In this document: one piece after another, positions 33,649 to 42,143 of the stretch | Layout: each line of letters starts with the position of its first letter | Position numbering within the stretch: position 1 is the stretch's first letter | From: DATFVB01 sp963714035 | GTDB taxonomy: Bacteria > Acidobacteriota > Thermoanaerobaculia > UBA5066 > DATFVB01 | Length of the DNA: 64,000 nucleotides | NCBI GenBank assembly: GCA_963714035.1 | Contig: OY970224.1 | Span: 1,178,001-1,242,000, forward strand | Direction: 5' to 3' | Translations under genes and position numbers: made by a program | Notes under the pieces: model-generated | What the model was told of the DNA's origin: nothing | Database searches by the model: none | The model's input: the letters and a program-made list of their open reading frames with translations, nothing else

Positions 33649-34190
33649 ACCCTTCGGTCATCTGGTTCGCGCCGACGCTCGCCGCCGCGCGCCGCTCCCG
33701 GACGCGCGCGGGGGCGGCCGCGGACGCGGCCCGGGAAGCCTCTCCCCGCTCGACGGGAGCGCTCGTGCGGGCGCTCGCGAGCGGCGAGAAGGTCCGGATC
33801 GTCGACCCTCCCCGCCGCAGCCCGGCGTGGGAACGAACGAAGCGGCGGATCTTCCTCCCCGCCGCTCCCGGACTTCTGCGCGACGCGATCGGCGGCATCG
33901 CTCCGCAGGAGCCTCCGCCCGGCAGTGACCGCCGCCGGAGCGGGCCGACGCGGGCGCACTGGATTCCCGGGGACCTCAACGATTCCCGGGCGGCGTCGCT
34001 CCTTCGATCCGCTCCCGTCCCGACGCTCTGGATCATCGAGGACTTCCGGCGGCTGCGCCTCTCCCCGCGAATGCTCGCGACCGTCGAGGCGCACGGGATC
34101 GCGATCGCGGCGTACCGGGCGCTCTCGCCCGTCCGCGGGAAGCATCCGGGAGCGACGCGGCGCCGCGCGCCCGGCCCCAAGGCGCGTTAG
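33645..34190 (+). CDS. Small basic protein of unknown function
   Basis: An unrecognised 181-residue protein, strongly basic (many Arg, with a PGPKAR tail), with no signal peptide or membrane segment. It reads as a mixed alpha/beta chain with FLPAAPGLLRDAIGGI, a proline-rich middle and VPTLWIIEDFRRLRLSPRMLATVEAHGIAIAAYRALSP, which looks like a strand-helix-strand-helix unit. The ATG overlaps the maf stop (ATGA), so expression with maf is likely. Codon use is as in the neighbours, supporting a real gene. Confidence 0.65.
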   Translation: MNPSVIWFAPTLAAARRSRTRAGAAADAAREASPRSTGALVRALASGEKVRIVDPPRRSPAWERTKRRIFLPAAPGLLRDAIGGIAPQEPPPGSDRRRSGPTRAHWIPGDLNDSRAASLLRSAPVPTLWIIEDFRRLRLSPRMLATVEAHGIAIAAYRALSPVRGKHPGATRRRAPGPKAR

Positions 34191-34199
34191 AATCGGCCG

Positions 34200-35540
34200 A
34201 TGAAGACGTTCCCGGCCGCCGCCCTGGTCGCTCTCGCCGCCCTTCGGCCTGCCGGAGCGGCGGCGCCGCCGAAGGAAGCGCTCCCCTTCATCGAGAACGA
34301 CTACTCCCGGGCGCTCTCCGAAGCACGCTCGAAGAAGCTGCCGATTTTCGCGGACGCCTGGGCCCCCTGGTGACACACCTGCCGGTCGATGAGGGCATTC
34401 GTCTTCACGGACGCATCCCTCACGCGGCAGGCCGGACGGTTCGTCTGGCTCTCGATCGACACGGAAAACGCGGTGAACGCCGGCTTCCTCCGGAAGTATC
34501 CGGTCGACGTCTGGCCCTCGATGTTCGTGATCGACGCGGCCACCGAAACCGCGGCGATGCGCTGGGTCGGCGGGGCGACCACGGCGCAGCTCCTCGGCAT
34601 CCTCGCCGACGGCGAGCGGGCGGTCCGCCGGGCCCGCGGCGGATTCGAGGAAGCGCTCGCGCGCGCCGACCGGGACTACGCTCGCGGAAAGAACGCCGAG
34701 GCCGCGAAGGGGTATCGCGAAGCGATCGCGAAGGCGCCCCGTTCCTGGCCGCGCTACGGGAGGACGGTCGAGTCGCTCCTCTTCGCGCTCGAACAGTCGC
34801 ACGATCCGGCCGGGTGCGTGCAGACCGCGCGCGAAGCGCTCCCCCGCGTTCGCCATTCCTCCTCGGCGGTGGGTGTGGCGGGCAGCGGTCTCGGCTGCGC
34901 GGTCGAGCTCCCGCCGGCGGCTCCGAATCGCGGACAGACGATCGCGGAATTCGAGCGCGAAGTGCGCGGCGTGATGGCCGATCCGCAGCTCACCATGTCG
35001 GGCGACGATCGCTCCGGCCTCTACCAGACGCTGATCGACGCCCGCGAGGACGCCAAAGACGAGGAAGGGCAGCGAAAGCTCACGGAAGAGTGGTCCGCTT
35101 TCCTCGACGCGGCGGCGGCGCAGGCGAAGACCGTCGAGCAGCGGACTTCGTTCGACCCGCATCGCCTCTCGGCCTACCTCGCGCTCAAGGAGCCGGAGAA
35201 GGCCGTTCCGATGCTCGAACAATCGGAGAAGGACCTTCCGGACGACTACAACCCGCCGGCGCGCCTCGCGCTCGCCTGGAAGGAGCAGCACGAGTGGGAC
35301 AGGGCCCTCGCGGCGTCCGACCGCGCGCTCGCGAAGGCGTACGGCCCGCGCCGGCTCGGAATCCTGCGGACGCGCGCCGAGATCTTCCAGGGCAAGGGCG
35401 ATCCCGCTTCGGCGAAGAGGACGCTGGAACAGGCGATCACCGAGGCCGAAGCGCTTCCGGAGGGGCAGAAGAACCCCGGGATGCTCGCGGGGCTCCGCAA
35501 GCGGCTCGAGGCGCTCGAGAAGCCGTCGTCGCCCTCCTGA
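34200..35540 (+). CDS. Selenocysteine-containing thioredoxin-like TPR protein (UxxC)
   Basis: Read through one in-frame TGA (34371-34373), this is a 446-residue exported protein. Residues 1-22 are a signal peptide. A thioredoxin-fold domain follows: ARSKKLPIFADAWAPW, then Sec58-His-Thr-Cys61, then RSMRAFVFTD, VDVWPSMFVID and MRWVGG. The TGA stands exactly where the first cysteine of the WCxxC redox motif belongs, and frame, codon use and family similarity continue unbroken on both sides. The C-terminal 300 residues are TPR-like helices. A SECIS-like hairpin starts 4 bases past the TGA. A probable periplasmic thiol-disulfide or peroxide reductase. The alternative is a nonsense mutation in a Cys codon or a sequencing error; a gene caller would start wrongly at 34389. 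Confidence 0.8.
34378..34431 (+). promoter_or_regulatory. Candidate bacterial SECIS element
   Basis: Stem-loop within the coding sequence starting 4 bases after the TGA. The lower stem is CCTGCCG (34378-34384) with CGGCAGG (34425-34431), the middle stem TGAGGG (34390-34395) with CCCTCA (34417-34422), and the upper stem CATTCGT (34396-34402) with ACGGACG (34407-34413, one mismatch and one G-T pair), closed by a 4-base loop CTTC preceded by GT. The apical loop lies about 29 bases from the TGA, within the range reported for bacterial SECIS elements. Its 20 stem pairs also keep a good coding sequence. Confidence 0.75.
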
Positions 35541-35583
35541 TGGGCCGAAACGGATCGCGGCGGCCGTCCGTATAGACCGCGTC

Positions 35584-36429
35584 ATGTCGACTCTCGAGCA
35601 GACCGCCCCGACGTTCGGGATCTACAACGACTACTACGGATTCCGGGAGTCGCCGTTCAACATCACGCCGGATCCGCGGTTCCTCTTTTTCTCGGACCGG
35701 CACCGCGAAGCGTTCAACCACGTTCTCTTCGGCATCCGGGAACGGAAGGGATTCATCCAGCTCACCGGCGAGGTCGGCGCGGGCAAGACGACCGTCTGCC
35801 GCGCGATCCTCGAGGAGCTCGGCCCCTCCTACCGAACCGCGCTCGTGCTCAACCCCTGCATGACCGCCGCGCAGCTCGTTCGCACGATCCTTTCGGAGTT
35901 CGGCCTTCCGCGCCGGGTGGACCGGACCGCGAGCCTGGAGACGCTGAACCATTTCCTCCTCGAGCAGGTCGAGGCCCAGCACGACGTCGTCCTCATCATC
36001 GACGAGGCCCAGGACCTCGACGACGACCTCCTCGAGCAGGTGCGGCTCCTCTCGAACCTCGAGACGGACCGGCGCAAGCTCCTGCAGATCGTCCTGATCG
36101 GCCAGCCCGAGCTGCGCGAGAGGCTCGACGCTCGCGGGCTCCGTCAGCTCCGGCAGAGGATCACCGTCCGGTACCACCTGACGCCGCTCGATCGCGGCGA
36201 AACCGAGCGGTACATCGAGCACCGGATGAACGTCGCGGGCTGCGACCGCGCCCCGACGTTCACGCCGTGGGCGATCCGCCGGATTCACGGGTATTCGCGC
36301 GGGATTCCGCGCCTGATCAACGCGGCCGCCGACAAGACCCTGCTCGCCGGCTTCGTCGCCGAAGCGGACCGGCTGACCGCCCGGCACGTCGCGCGAGCGC
36401 TCCGCGAGCTCGAGGGAAAGATCCGATGA
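35584..36429 (+). CDS. ExeA/GspA-like AAA+ ATPase
   Basis: A 281-residue ATPase of the ExeA/GspA kind. It opens with YYGFRESPFNITPDPRFLFFSDRHREAFNHVLFGI, the family signature, followed by Walker A GEVGAGKTT, Walker B VVLIIDEAQDLDDDLLEQVRLLSNLET and the sensor IVLIGQPELRERL, and ends with the ARHVARALREL segment. No C-terminal peptidoglycan-binding domain is fused. ExeA/GspA works with ExeB/GspB to insert the type II secretin through peptidoglycan; related proteins also sit in polysaccharide and pilus loci. The gspB-like gene follows with an ATGA overlap. No other secretion gene is nearby. Confidence 0.88.
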   Translation: MSTLEQTAPTFGIYNDYYGFRESPFNITPDPRFLFFSDRHREAFNHVLFGIRERKGFIQLTGEVGAGKTTVCRAILEELGPSYRTALVLNPCMTAAQLVRTILSEFGLPRRVDRTASLETLNHFLLEQVEAQHDVVLIIDEAQDLDDDLLEQVRLLSNLETDRRKLLQIVLIGQPELRERLDARGLRQLRQRITVRYHLTPLDRGETERYIEHRMNVAGCDRAPTFTPWAIRRIHGYSRGIPRLINAAADKTLLAGFVAEADRLTARHVARALRELEGKIR

Positions 36430-37136
36430 GCCTGATCGACGACGCCCTCAAGCGCGCCCGCGACGAGGCCGTCCGGCAGGAGGAAGAGCATCGGCGCGGG
36501 CAGCGCCCCTGGGTCCCCCCTTCGCCGAAGAAGGCGCGGAGGCGCGCGCCGGCCGCCGCCGCGGCCGCGGCCGGAATCGCGCTGCTCGCGGCCGGCGCAT
36601 GGCTCTTCGTCCGTCGATCTTCCCCGCCGGAGGGCCCGGCGAGCCCCGCGCCGCGCCTCGAGGCGCCGGCGCCGCGTGCCGCCGCGACGAGCGCTCTTTC
36701 CGCCGCCGCCCCCGCTTCCCTTCCGCCGGTCGCCGCGAGCGTCGAAGTACCGCCGCCCGTCGCCCCGAAACCGCGCGGGGAAGAACCGACGGTTGCGCGC
36801 GAGTCCCGCTCCTCCCCGGCGGCTCCGACGGCCGTCTCCGCCGCTCCTCCGTCCCGGCCGGCGCCCGCGCCCGCCTCTCCGGCTCCGGCCGGGCCGCCGT
36901 CGAGCCATCCGTCGCTCCGGGACGGGAAGAGCTTCGTCCGCGTCGTCGACCTTCCGGGGGAAGACCGGATCGAGCTGGAAGGAATCGTCTACTCGGAGAC
37001 GAATCCGGTCGCGGTGATCGGCGGAAAGGTGCTCGCGCCGGGCGCCTTCGTCGGCGACTTCCAGGTCGTCCGGGTCGAAGAGGATCGCGTCACTCTCCGG
37101 GGCCGCGGCGTCACGATCTACGTGACGCTCGGCTAG
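36426..37136 (+). CDS. GspB-like secretion accessory protein
   Basis: A 236-residue inner-membrane protein: a cytosolic N-terminus MSLIDDALKRARDEAVRQEE (typical of the group), a single span at about residues 40-60, a long Pro/Ala-rich periplasmic linker (65-165), and a small C-terminal beta domain (RIELEGIVYSETNPVAVIGGKVLAPGAFVGDFQVVRVEEDRVTLRGRGV) like the GspB C-terminal domain (formerly PilP/T2SSB-like). Partner of the upstream ATPase by overlap and family logic. It ends two bases before the end of a convergent gene. Confidence 0.8.
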   Translation: MSLIDDALKRARDEAVRQEEEHRRGQRPWVPPSPKKARRRAPAAAAAAAGIALLAAGAWLFVRRSSPPEGPASPAPRLEAPAPRAAATSALSAAAPASLPPVAASVEVPPPVAPKPRGEEPTVARESRSSPAAPTAVSAAPPSRPAPAPASPAPAGPPSSHPSLRDGKSFVRVVDLPGEDRIELEGIVYSETNPVAVIGGKVLAPGAFVGDFQVVRVEEDRVTLRGRGVTIYVTLG

Positions 37137-37138
37137 GC

Positions 37139-38095
37139 TCAGGAGCCCGCGGCCCCGGACGCCCTTCGCAGCGATCGTCGCGAAGCGACCGCCGGAAGTC
37201 TCGCGGCGCGCCGTGCCCCGAGGGACGGAGGCCGCACCGCTTCGTGGAACTCGAGCGTGTGGACGTGCGTGAATTCCGCGCCGACGAGCAGGATCAGGCT
37301 CGCGTAATAGATCCAGAGCAGGATCAGCACGACCGACCCCGCCGCGCCGTACGTGCTCGCGGCGCCCGAGCGCCCGAGATACTCGCCGATCGCCCACTTC
37401 CCGAGGTCGATGAGCAGCGCGGTGATCATCGCCCCGAGCACGACGTCGCGCCACTCCACGTCGGCGTCCGGAAGGATCCGGTAGATCAATCCGAGAAGGA
37501 CGGCGATCAGGACGAAGGACACGAGGACGTCCGCGGCCTTCAGGACGCCGAGCGGGATCGAAGAATGCCAGACGAGATACTCGCGCACGGCGGAGAGGGC
37601 CGCCGAAACGGCGAGCGAGACCAGGAGCAGGAAGCCGATCGCGAGGAGGAGCGCGAAGGAGACCAGCCGCTTCCGGAGGAGGGTCCGGAGCACGTGGCCG
37701 GGCCTCGGCGTCACCCCCCATACGGCGTTCAACGCGCCCTGGAGCTGGACGAAGACGCCCGAGGCCCCCGACAACAGCGTCGCCGCGCCGACCGCGCTCG
37801 AGAGGCCGCTCGTCTTTCCCTTCGCGACGTTGGCGAGGACCGTCTCGACGGTCCTCGCCGCCGCCGGGCCCATCACGGCGGCGAACTCGCTCACGACCCG
37901 GGACTGCACGACGTCGTGGCCCCACACCAGGCCCGCGAGAAAGATGACCACGAGGAGAACGGGGGCGAGCGCGAAAAGGGTGAAGAAGGCGAGCGCGGCC
38001 CCCTGTGTGGCGATTCCGTGCGCAAAGAAATCCTCGGCCATGCGCTCGAGCGTCCGATCGAAACGGTGGATGCCGGTCCCCCTTCTCCTGCCCAT
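37139..38095 (-). CDS. YihY/BrkB-family membrane protein
   Basis: A 318-residue membrane protein with six hydrophobic spans of the YihY (once called ribonuclease BN or BrkB) family. Typical signs: ATQGAALAFFTLFALAPVLLVVIFLAG after the first helix, TLLSGASGVFVQLQGALNAVWGV, and SGAASTYGAAGSVVLILLWIYYASLILLVGAEFTHVH. Function is uncertain; a role as a transporter or in envelope integrity has been suggested. I use ATG 38095, which has GGAGG four bases upstream, rather than the longer frame from TTG 38152, leaving about 80 bases to the divergent gdhA. Confidence 0.88.
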   Translation of the reverse strand: MGRRRGTGIHRFDRTLERMAEDFFAHGIATQGAALAFFTLFALAPVLLVVIFLAGLVWGHDVVQSRVVSEFAAVMGPAAARTVETVLANVAKGKTSGLSSAVGAATLLSGASGVFVQLQGALNAVWGVTPRPGHVLRTLLRKRLVSFALLLAIGFLLLVSLAVSAALSAVREYLVWHSSIPLGVLKAADVLVSFVLIAVLLGLIYRILPDADVEWRDVVLGAMITALLIDLGKWAIGEYLGRSGAASTYGAAGSVVLILLWIYYASLILLVGAEFTHVHTLEFHEAVRPPSLGARRAARLPAVASRRSLRRASGAAGS

Positions 38096-38175
38096 CGACC
38101 TCCGGGACAGCACGGCCTGTGCCACCCGGAGCGGCCCGGGCGGCATATACAATCCGCCGCAGAGAAGGAGGATCC

Positions 38176-39477
38176 ATGGCGAAAGCCAAATCCGCTTCGG
38201 TCGCGCGCCGCGCTCCGTCCCGCGAAGTCCGGCCCGCCAACCCTTTCGAGACCGCCCTCGAGCAGTTCGGCCGGGCCGCCGACATCCTCGCTCTGGACCC
38301 GGGGATGCGCGAAGTGCTGAGACGGCCGAAGCGCCAGCTCATCGTTTCGGTGCCGACGAAGATGGACGACGGCTCGATCCGGGTGTTCGAAGGCTACCGG
38401 GTTCAGCACAACATCGCGCGCGGCCCGGCGAAGGGAGGCATCCGCTACCACCCGCAGGTCACGCTCGACGAAGTGAAGGCTCTCGCGTCGTGGATGACCT
38501 GGAAGTGCGCCGTCGTCAACATCCCGTTCGGCGGGGGCAAGGGAGGCGTCATCTGCGACCCGAAGAAGATGTCGCAGGACGAGCTCGAACGCATGACGCG
38601 GCGCTTCACGTCGGAGATCTCGATCATCATCGGCCACGACCGCGACATCCCGGCGCCGGACGTCTACACGAACCCCCAGGTCATGGCGTGGATGATGGAC
38701 ACGATCTCGATGACGAAGGGCTATTCGACCCTCGGCGTCGTGACCGGGAAGCCGATCGCGGTCGGCGGCTCGGCGGGACGGAACGAAGCGACCGCGCGCG
38801 GCTGCGTCGTGACGATCGCCGAGGCGTGCAAGGAGCGGGGGATCGACCCCGCGAAGGCGAGCGCGTCGGTGCAGGGTTTCGGCAACGCCGGATCGATCTC
38901 CGCCCGCCTCCTCTGGGAGACGGGGACGAAGGTCATCGCGGTTTCCGACACGGGAGGCGGGATCTACAACGCCTCCGGCCTCCCGATCGATAAGGTCATC
39001 GCGGCGAAGGAAAAGACGGGGTCCGTGCGCGGCTTCGCGGGCAAGGCCGAGAAGATCTCGGGAGACGCGGTCCTCGAGGTCGCCGCGGACATCCTCGTCC
39101 CGGCGGCGCTCGAAGGGGTGCTCACCGCGCAGAATGCGCCGCGCATCAAGGCGAAGATCATCGCCGAGGCCGCCAACGGTCCGACGACGCCCGAAGCCGA
39201 CGACATCTTCCGGAAGAGGGACGTCCTCGTCGTCCCCGACATTCTCGCCAACGCCGGCGGAGTGACCGTCTCCTACTTCGAGTGGGTGCAGGACCTCTAC
39301 GCGTTCTTCTGGGACACCGAATTCGTCTACACCCACCTCCAGAAGACGATGGAGCGCGCATTCCGGGAAGTCTTCGCGGCGGCGCGGGAACACCGGACCA
39401 CGATGCGGACGGGGGCGATGGTCCTCGCGGTGGGACGGGTGGCGGAGGCGACGCGCATCCGCGGCCTGTTCCCGTGA
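38176..39477 (+). CDS. gdhA: Glutamate dehydrogenase (Glu/Leu/Phe/Val family)
   Basis: A 433-residue NAD(P)-dependent glutamate dehydrogenase interconverting glutamate and 2-oxoglutarate plus ammonia. Motifs are GPAKGGIRYHPQVTLDEV (substrate lysine), MTWKCAVVNIPFGGGKGGV with the catalytic lysine, PAPDVYTNPQVMAWMMD, the nucleotide-binding VQGFGNAGSISARLLWE, and AEAANGPTTPEAD. Whether it uses NADH or NADPH is not clear. It has a strong Shine-Dalgarno GAAGGAGG 4 bases before the ATG. Copy G of the dispersed element follows its stop. Confidence 0.95.
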   Translation: MAKAKSASVARRAPSREVRPANPFETALEQFGRAADILALDPGMREVLRRPKRQLIVSVPTKMDDGSIRVFEGYRVQHNIARGPAKGGIRYHPQVTLDEVKALASWMTWKCAVVNIPFGGGKGGVICDPKKMSQDELERMTRRFTSEISIIIGHDRDIPAPDVYTNPQVMAWMMDTISMTKGYSTLGVVTGKPIAVGGSAGRNEATARGCVVTIAEACKERGIDPAKASASVQGFGNAGSISARLLWETGTKVIAVSDTGGGIYNASGLPIDKVIAAKEKTGSVRGFAGKAEKISGDAVLEVAADILVPAALEGVLTAQNAPRIKAKIIAEAANGPTTPEADDIFRKRDVLVVPDILANAGGVTVSYFEWVQDLYAFFWDTEFVYTHLQKTMERAFREVFAAAREHRTTMRTGAMVLAVGRVAEATRIRGLFP

Positions 39478-39487
39478 TGGCCGGCGG

Positions 39488-39600
39488 GGCGATCCATCGA
39501 ACGAATACGGGCGCGTGCCGCCCGCGCCGCTCTGCGACGTACTGGACCCGGTACGCCTCGGAACGTCGCGGGCGACCTGGATCCCGTCTCGTTCGTGTCT
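39488..39600 (+). repeat. Dispersed structured element, short form (copy G)
   Basis: Starts 11 bases after the gdhA stop in its orientation: GATCCATCGAACGAATACGG, closing with CCCGTCTCGTTCG. The inner hairpin has arms CGCCCGCG (39519-39526) and CGCGGGCG (39567-39574), and the apical stem CGTAC (39538-39542) with GTACG (39551-39555). Another possible pairing inside it is GCGACGT with ACGTCGC. Confidence 0.85.
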
Positions 39601-39670
39601 GGCCGTGCCTCGAGCTCCTTGCCCGGACATCCCCCCGCTTCACGGTAATCACCAGCGTCGCGGCCAAACC

Positions 39671-40129
39671 GTGAAGAGCCTCCAGGACACCTACGGCCCG
39701 AGAACGATGTGCTTCGGGTGCGGCCCCGCGAACGCGAAGGGGCTGCGGATCAAGAGCTTCCCCGGCGAAGGCGAAGAGGTCGTCTGCGACTGGACCCCGG
39801 AGGAGCATCACCAGGCTTTTCCCGGGGTCATCAACGGCGGGATCTGCGGAGCGATCCTCGACTGCCACAGCAACTGGACCGCCGCGTTCCACCTGATGCG
39901 GAAGTCGGGAGCGGCCGAGCCGCCGTACACGGTGACCGCCGACTTCCACGTCACGTTGAAGCGTCCGACGCCGCTCGGCCCGCTGCACCTGCGAGCGCAC
40001 GTGGTCGATTCGTCCGAAGACCGGGCGACTGTCGAGGCGACGATCGAAGCCGGTGGCCGGACGACCGCCACGTGCCGGGGAACATTCGTCGCCGTCCGGG
40101 AAGGACATCCCGCGTTCCACCGCTGGTGA
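39671..40129 (+). CDS. PaaI-like hotdog-fold thioesterase
   Basis: A 152-residue single hotdog-domain protein of the PaaI thioesterase superfamily. It starts with CFGCGPANAKGLRIKSF, a pattern typical of this subgroup, and carries HHQAFPGVINGGICGAILDCHSNWTA, the hotdog helix with the substrate-site Asn/Gly, and VTADFHVTLKRPTPLGPLHLRA. It probably hydrolyses an acyl-CoA of unknown identity. I use GTG 39671; the open frame before it covers the repeat. It leads a small pair with the acyltransferase 4 bases downstream. Confidence 0.85.
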   Translation: MKSLQDTYGPRTMCFGCGPANAKGLRIKSFPGEGEEVVCDWTPEEHHQAFPGVINGGICGAILDCHSNWTAAFHLMRKSGAAEPPYTVTADFHVTLKRPTPLGPLHLRAHVVDSSEDRATVEATIEAGGRTTATCRGTFVAVREGHPAFHRW

Positions 40130-40133
40130 GCCC

Positions 40134-40880
40134 ATGGGGGAGAAGGTCCGTTTCTTTCTCGGATTCGCCGCGGGAATTCCGTGGCTCCTCCTCTGCTCCG
40201 CGGCCGGATTCGTGCGGCTCGCCTTCGGGCCGAGAGACCGTTCGGCGACGACGTTCTACGCCCGGATCTTCTGCGGCGGGCTGACCCGCGCGCTCGGCTG
40301 GCGCATCGTCGTCGACCGGCCCGACCTGCTGGAATCGTCGCGCCCCTGCGTCTTCGTCGCGAACCACCAGTCGATCCTCGACGTCGTCGTGTTCGGAGCG
40401 ATCGTCCCATCCCGGACGGTCGCGGTCGGAAAAAAGGAGATCGGAAGAATTCCCCTCTTCGGATGGTTCTTTCGCGCCGCCGGTAATCTCACGGTAGACC
40501 GCGGAAGGCCGGAGCAGACGACGCTCGCTCTCGCGGAGGCCGCGCGCATCATCCGCGAGGAACGGGTATCCGTCTGGATGATGCCCGAAGGTCATCGCAA
40601 TGCGGGCGAGGCGTTGCTGCCGTTCAAAACGGGAGCTTTCCGCCTCGCCGGGACGGCCGGGGTGCCCGTCGTCGCGCTCGTCGCGGAGCCGCTGGCCGCG
40701 GTCGTCGACACCCGCCGTCACCGGACCCGCGCGGGGACGCTCCGCATCCGCGCGCTCGATCCCGTTCCGGTGCCGAACCCGTCCCCGTCGGGGGCCGCCG
40801 AGACCGCCGCGGAGGTCCGCCGCCGGATGCAGGAAGCGCTCGACGATCTGCGGACCACGGCGGAATCCACGCCGGTCTGA
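40134..40880 (+). CDS. plsC: 1-acyl-sn-glycerol-3-phosphate acyltransferase (PlsC-like)
   Basis: A 248-residue acyltransferase that likely acylates lysophosphatidate to phosphatidate in membrane lipid synthesis. One N-terminal membrane span (residues 5-27), then motif I NHQSILD (HxxxxD), KKEIGRIPLFGWFFRAAGNLTVDRG (motifs II-III), MPEGHRN as a variant of the EGTR motif, and GVPVVALVAE (motif IV). The histidine in EGHRN where most members have Thr is a small deviation. Start ATG, following the thioesterase. Confidence 0.88.
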   Translation: MGEKVRFFLGFAAGIPWLLLCSAAGFVRLAFGPRDRSATTFYARIFCGGLTRALGWRIVVDRPDLLESSRPCVFVANHQSILDVVVFGAIVPSRTVAVGKKEIGRIPLFGWFFRAAGNLTVDRGRPEQTTLALAEAARIIREERVSVWMMPEGHRNAGEALLPFKTGAFRLAGTAGVPVVALVAEPLAAVVDTRRHRTRAGTLRIRALDPVPVPNPSPSGAAETAAEVRRRMQEALDDLRTTAESTPV

Positions 40881-40927
40881 GGGGAGCCGAAGGCGAGGCG
40901 GCGGCGGACGTCCCTGCCCGACCCGCT

Positions 40928-42061
40928 CTATTCGTCTTCGCCGTGGATCCGCATCTCGACGAGGCGGTCCGGGGTCGGCCGGCGGCCCCCCGCGATCACC
41001 CGGCGGATGAAGTCGCCCGAGACGTGATGGATTCGCATCGCGACGAGATCGTCGACTTCGACGTGCGGATAGCCGAGCGAGGCGAGCTCGCGGATGAAGT
41101 CGGGGGTGACGCCATGGATGCGCATCGCGACGAGATCGTCGGCCGGAACGCGGTCGTAGCCGAGCGCGTGGAGGTCCCGCACGAAATCCGCGGTCGCCCC
41201 GTGGATGCGAAGCGCGACGAGATCCCGCGGCGCGGGCGTCGGATATCCGAGCTCGCGGAGGGCCTGGACGAACTCGGGGGTGACGCCGTGGATCCGCATC
41301 GCGACGAGATCGTCGGCCGGAATCGCGCGGAGGCCGGCGTCCGCCATCGCCTTCACGTATTCCGCCGTCGCGCCGTGGATCCGGAAGGCGACCAGATCGT
41401 CGGCGGCGATCCCCTTGTACCCGAGCTGCTGCATCGCCTCCACGTAGCCGGGCGTGACGCCGTGAATCCGGAACGCGACGAGGTCGTCCGCCGCGGCGCC
41501 CCTGTACCCGAGCCCCTGCATCTCCCGGACGTAATCGGGAGTGACGCCGTGGATCCGGAAGGCGATCAGGTCGTCGAGCGGGAGACGGGCGTAGCCGAGT
41601 GTGGCGAGCTCCCGGACGAAATCGCGGCTCACGTCGTGCACCGCGACGGCGAAGAGCCGGTCCCCCGAGATGTTTCCGTATCCCATCGCCTCCATCGCCC
41701 GGACGTATTCGGGATTCGCCTCGAACATGAAGTGTCCGGCGCCCTCGCCGTCGCGGACGGATCCGTCGAATCGGAAGACTCCGGCATCGCGGCGCACCTC
41801 GAACCGGACCGGGGAGCTCCCGCCCGAGAGCGCGGAGGGCGCGAGCCCGGCGAGCGAGGCCATCGGAACCGTCTCGCCGGACGACCAGCTCGAATGTCCG
41901 GAGACGCGCCGCATTTCGAGCTGAACGAGACCCGGCTCCCGGGCGGGCTCGAGCGACCAGGTTCCGGTGAGCGGGGCCTCGGCCGATGCGGCGAGGGCCC
42001 CCAGAACGAGCGCCGCCGCGGAGACGGCGGGGAAAACGATGCGCGAAAGCCGGATCTTCAT
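40928..42061 (-). CDS. Exported protein with nine 29-residue repeats
   Basis: A 377-residue exported protein. After a signal peptide (residues 1-29, ending ASAEA) and a beta-rich domain of about 90 residues (TGTWSLEPAREPGLVQLEMRR...), there are nine tandem repeats of 29 residues, roughly D-[FY]-[VI]-R-E-[ML]-x2-LGY-x5-DDLVAMRIHGVTP. Each gives a short helix, a turn and a strand. Similar repeats occur, as I recall, in acidobacterial proteins, often at the end of BlaR1/M56-type regulators; here there is no protease domain. Function unknown. The strong GGAGGAGG lies before ATG 42061. It follows the S9 peptidase gene by 82 bases. Confidence 0.8.
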   Translation of the reverse strand: MKIRLSRIVFPAVSAAALVLGALAASAEAPLTGTWSLEPAREPGLVQLEMRRVSGHSSWSSGETVPMASLAGLAPSALSGGSSPVRFEVRRDAGVFRFDGSVRDGEGAGHFMFEANPEYVRAMEAMGYGNISGDRLFAVAVHDVSRDFVRELATLGYARLPLDDLIAFRIHGVTPDYVREMQGLGYRGAAADDLVAFRIHGVTPGYVEAMQQLGYKGIAADDLVAFRIHGATAEYVKAMADAGLRAIPADDLVAMRIHGVTPEFVQALRELGYPTPAPRDLVALRIHGATADFVRDLHALGYDRVPADDLVAMRIHGVTPDFIRELASLGYPHVEVDDLVAMRIHHVSGDFIRRVIAGGRRPTPDRLVEMRIHGEDE

Positions 42062-42095
42062 GGTGCCTCCTCCCGGGTAAGACGCCGGAACCCGG

Positions 42096-42136
42096 AAAAA
42101 GGTTTTCCCGTTTTCGGCGGGGACGGAGCCCCGCCG
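42096..42136 (-). terminator. Possible attenuator or terminator hairpins
   Basis: On the minus strand, just after the S9 peptidase stop, an 8-base-pair hairpin (CGGCGGGG/CCCCGCCG, plus-strand 42115-42136) is followed by a second, GGGAAAA/TTTTTCC (about 42096-42110), with a short T run in it. It could end or reduce transcription before the repeat-protein gene, but there is no clean U-tail. Confidence 0.4.
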
Positions 42137-42143
42137 GAGAACC

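Noticed and set aside
34188..34193. TAGAAT as a certain -10 promoter of the selenoprotein gene
   Set aside because: It contains the stop codon of the previous gene and no -35 box is visible; kept only as a possibility.
34200..34373. The TGA at 34371 as a simple end of a short gene, or the gene as a pseudogene
   Set aside because: The frame continues for 389 codons with the same thioredoxin fold, without any other stop or shift, and the TGA is at a redox cysteine followed by a strong hairpin. A random nonsense mutation would rarely fall there.
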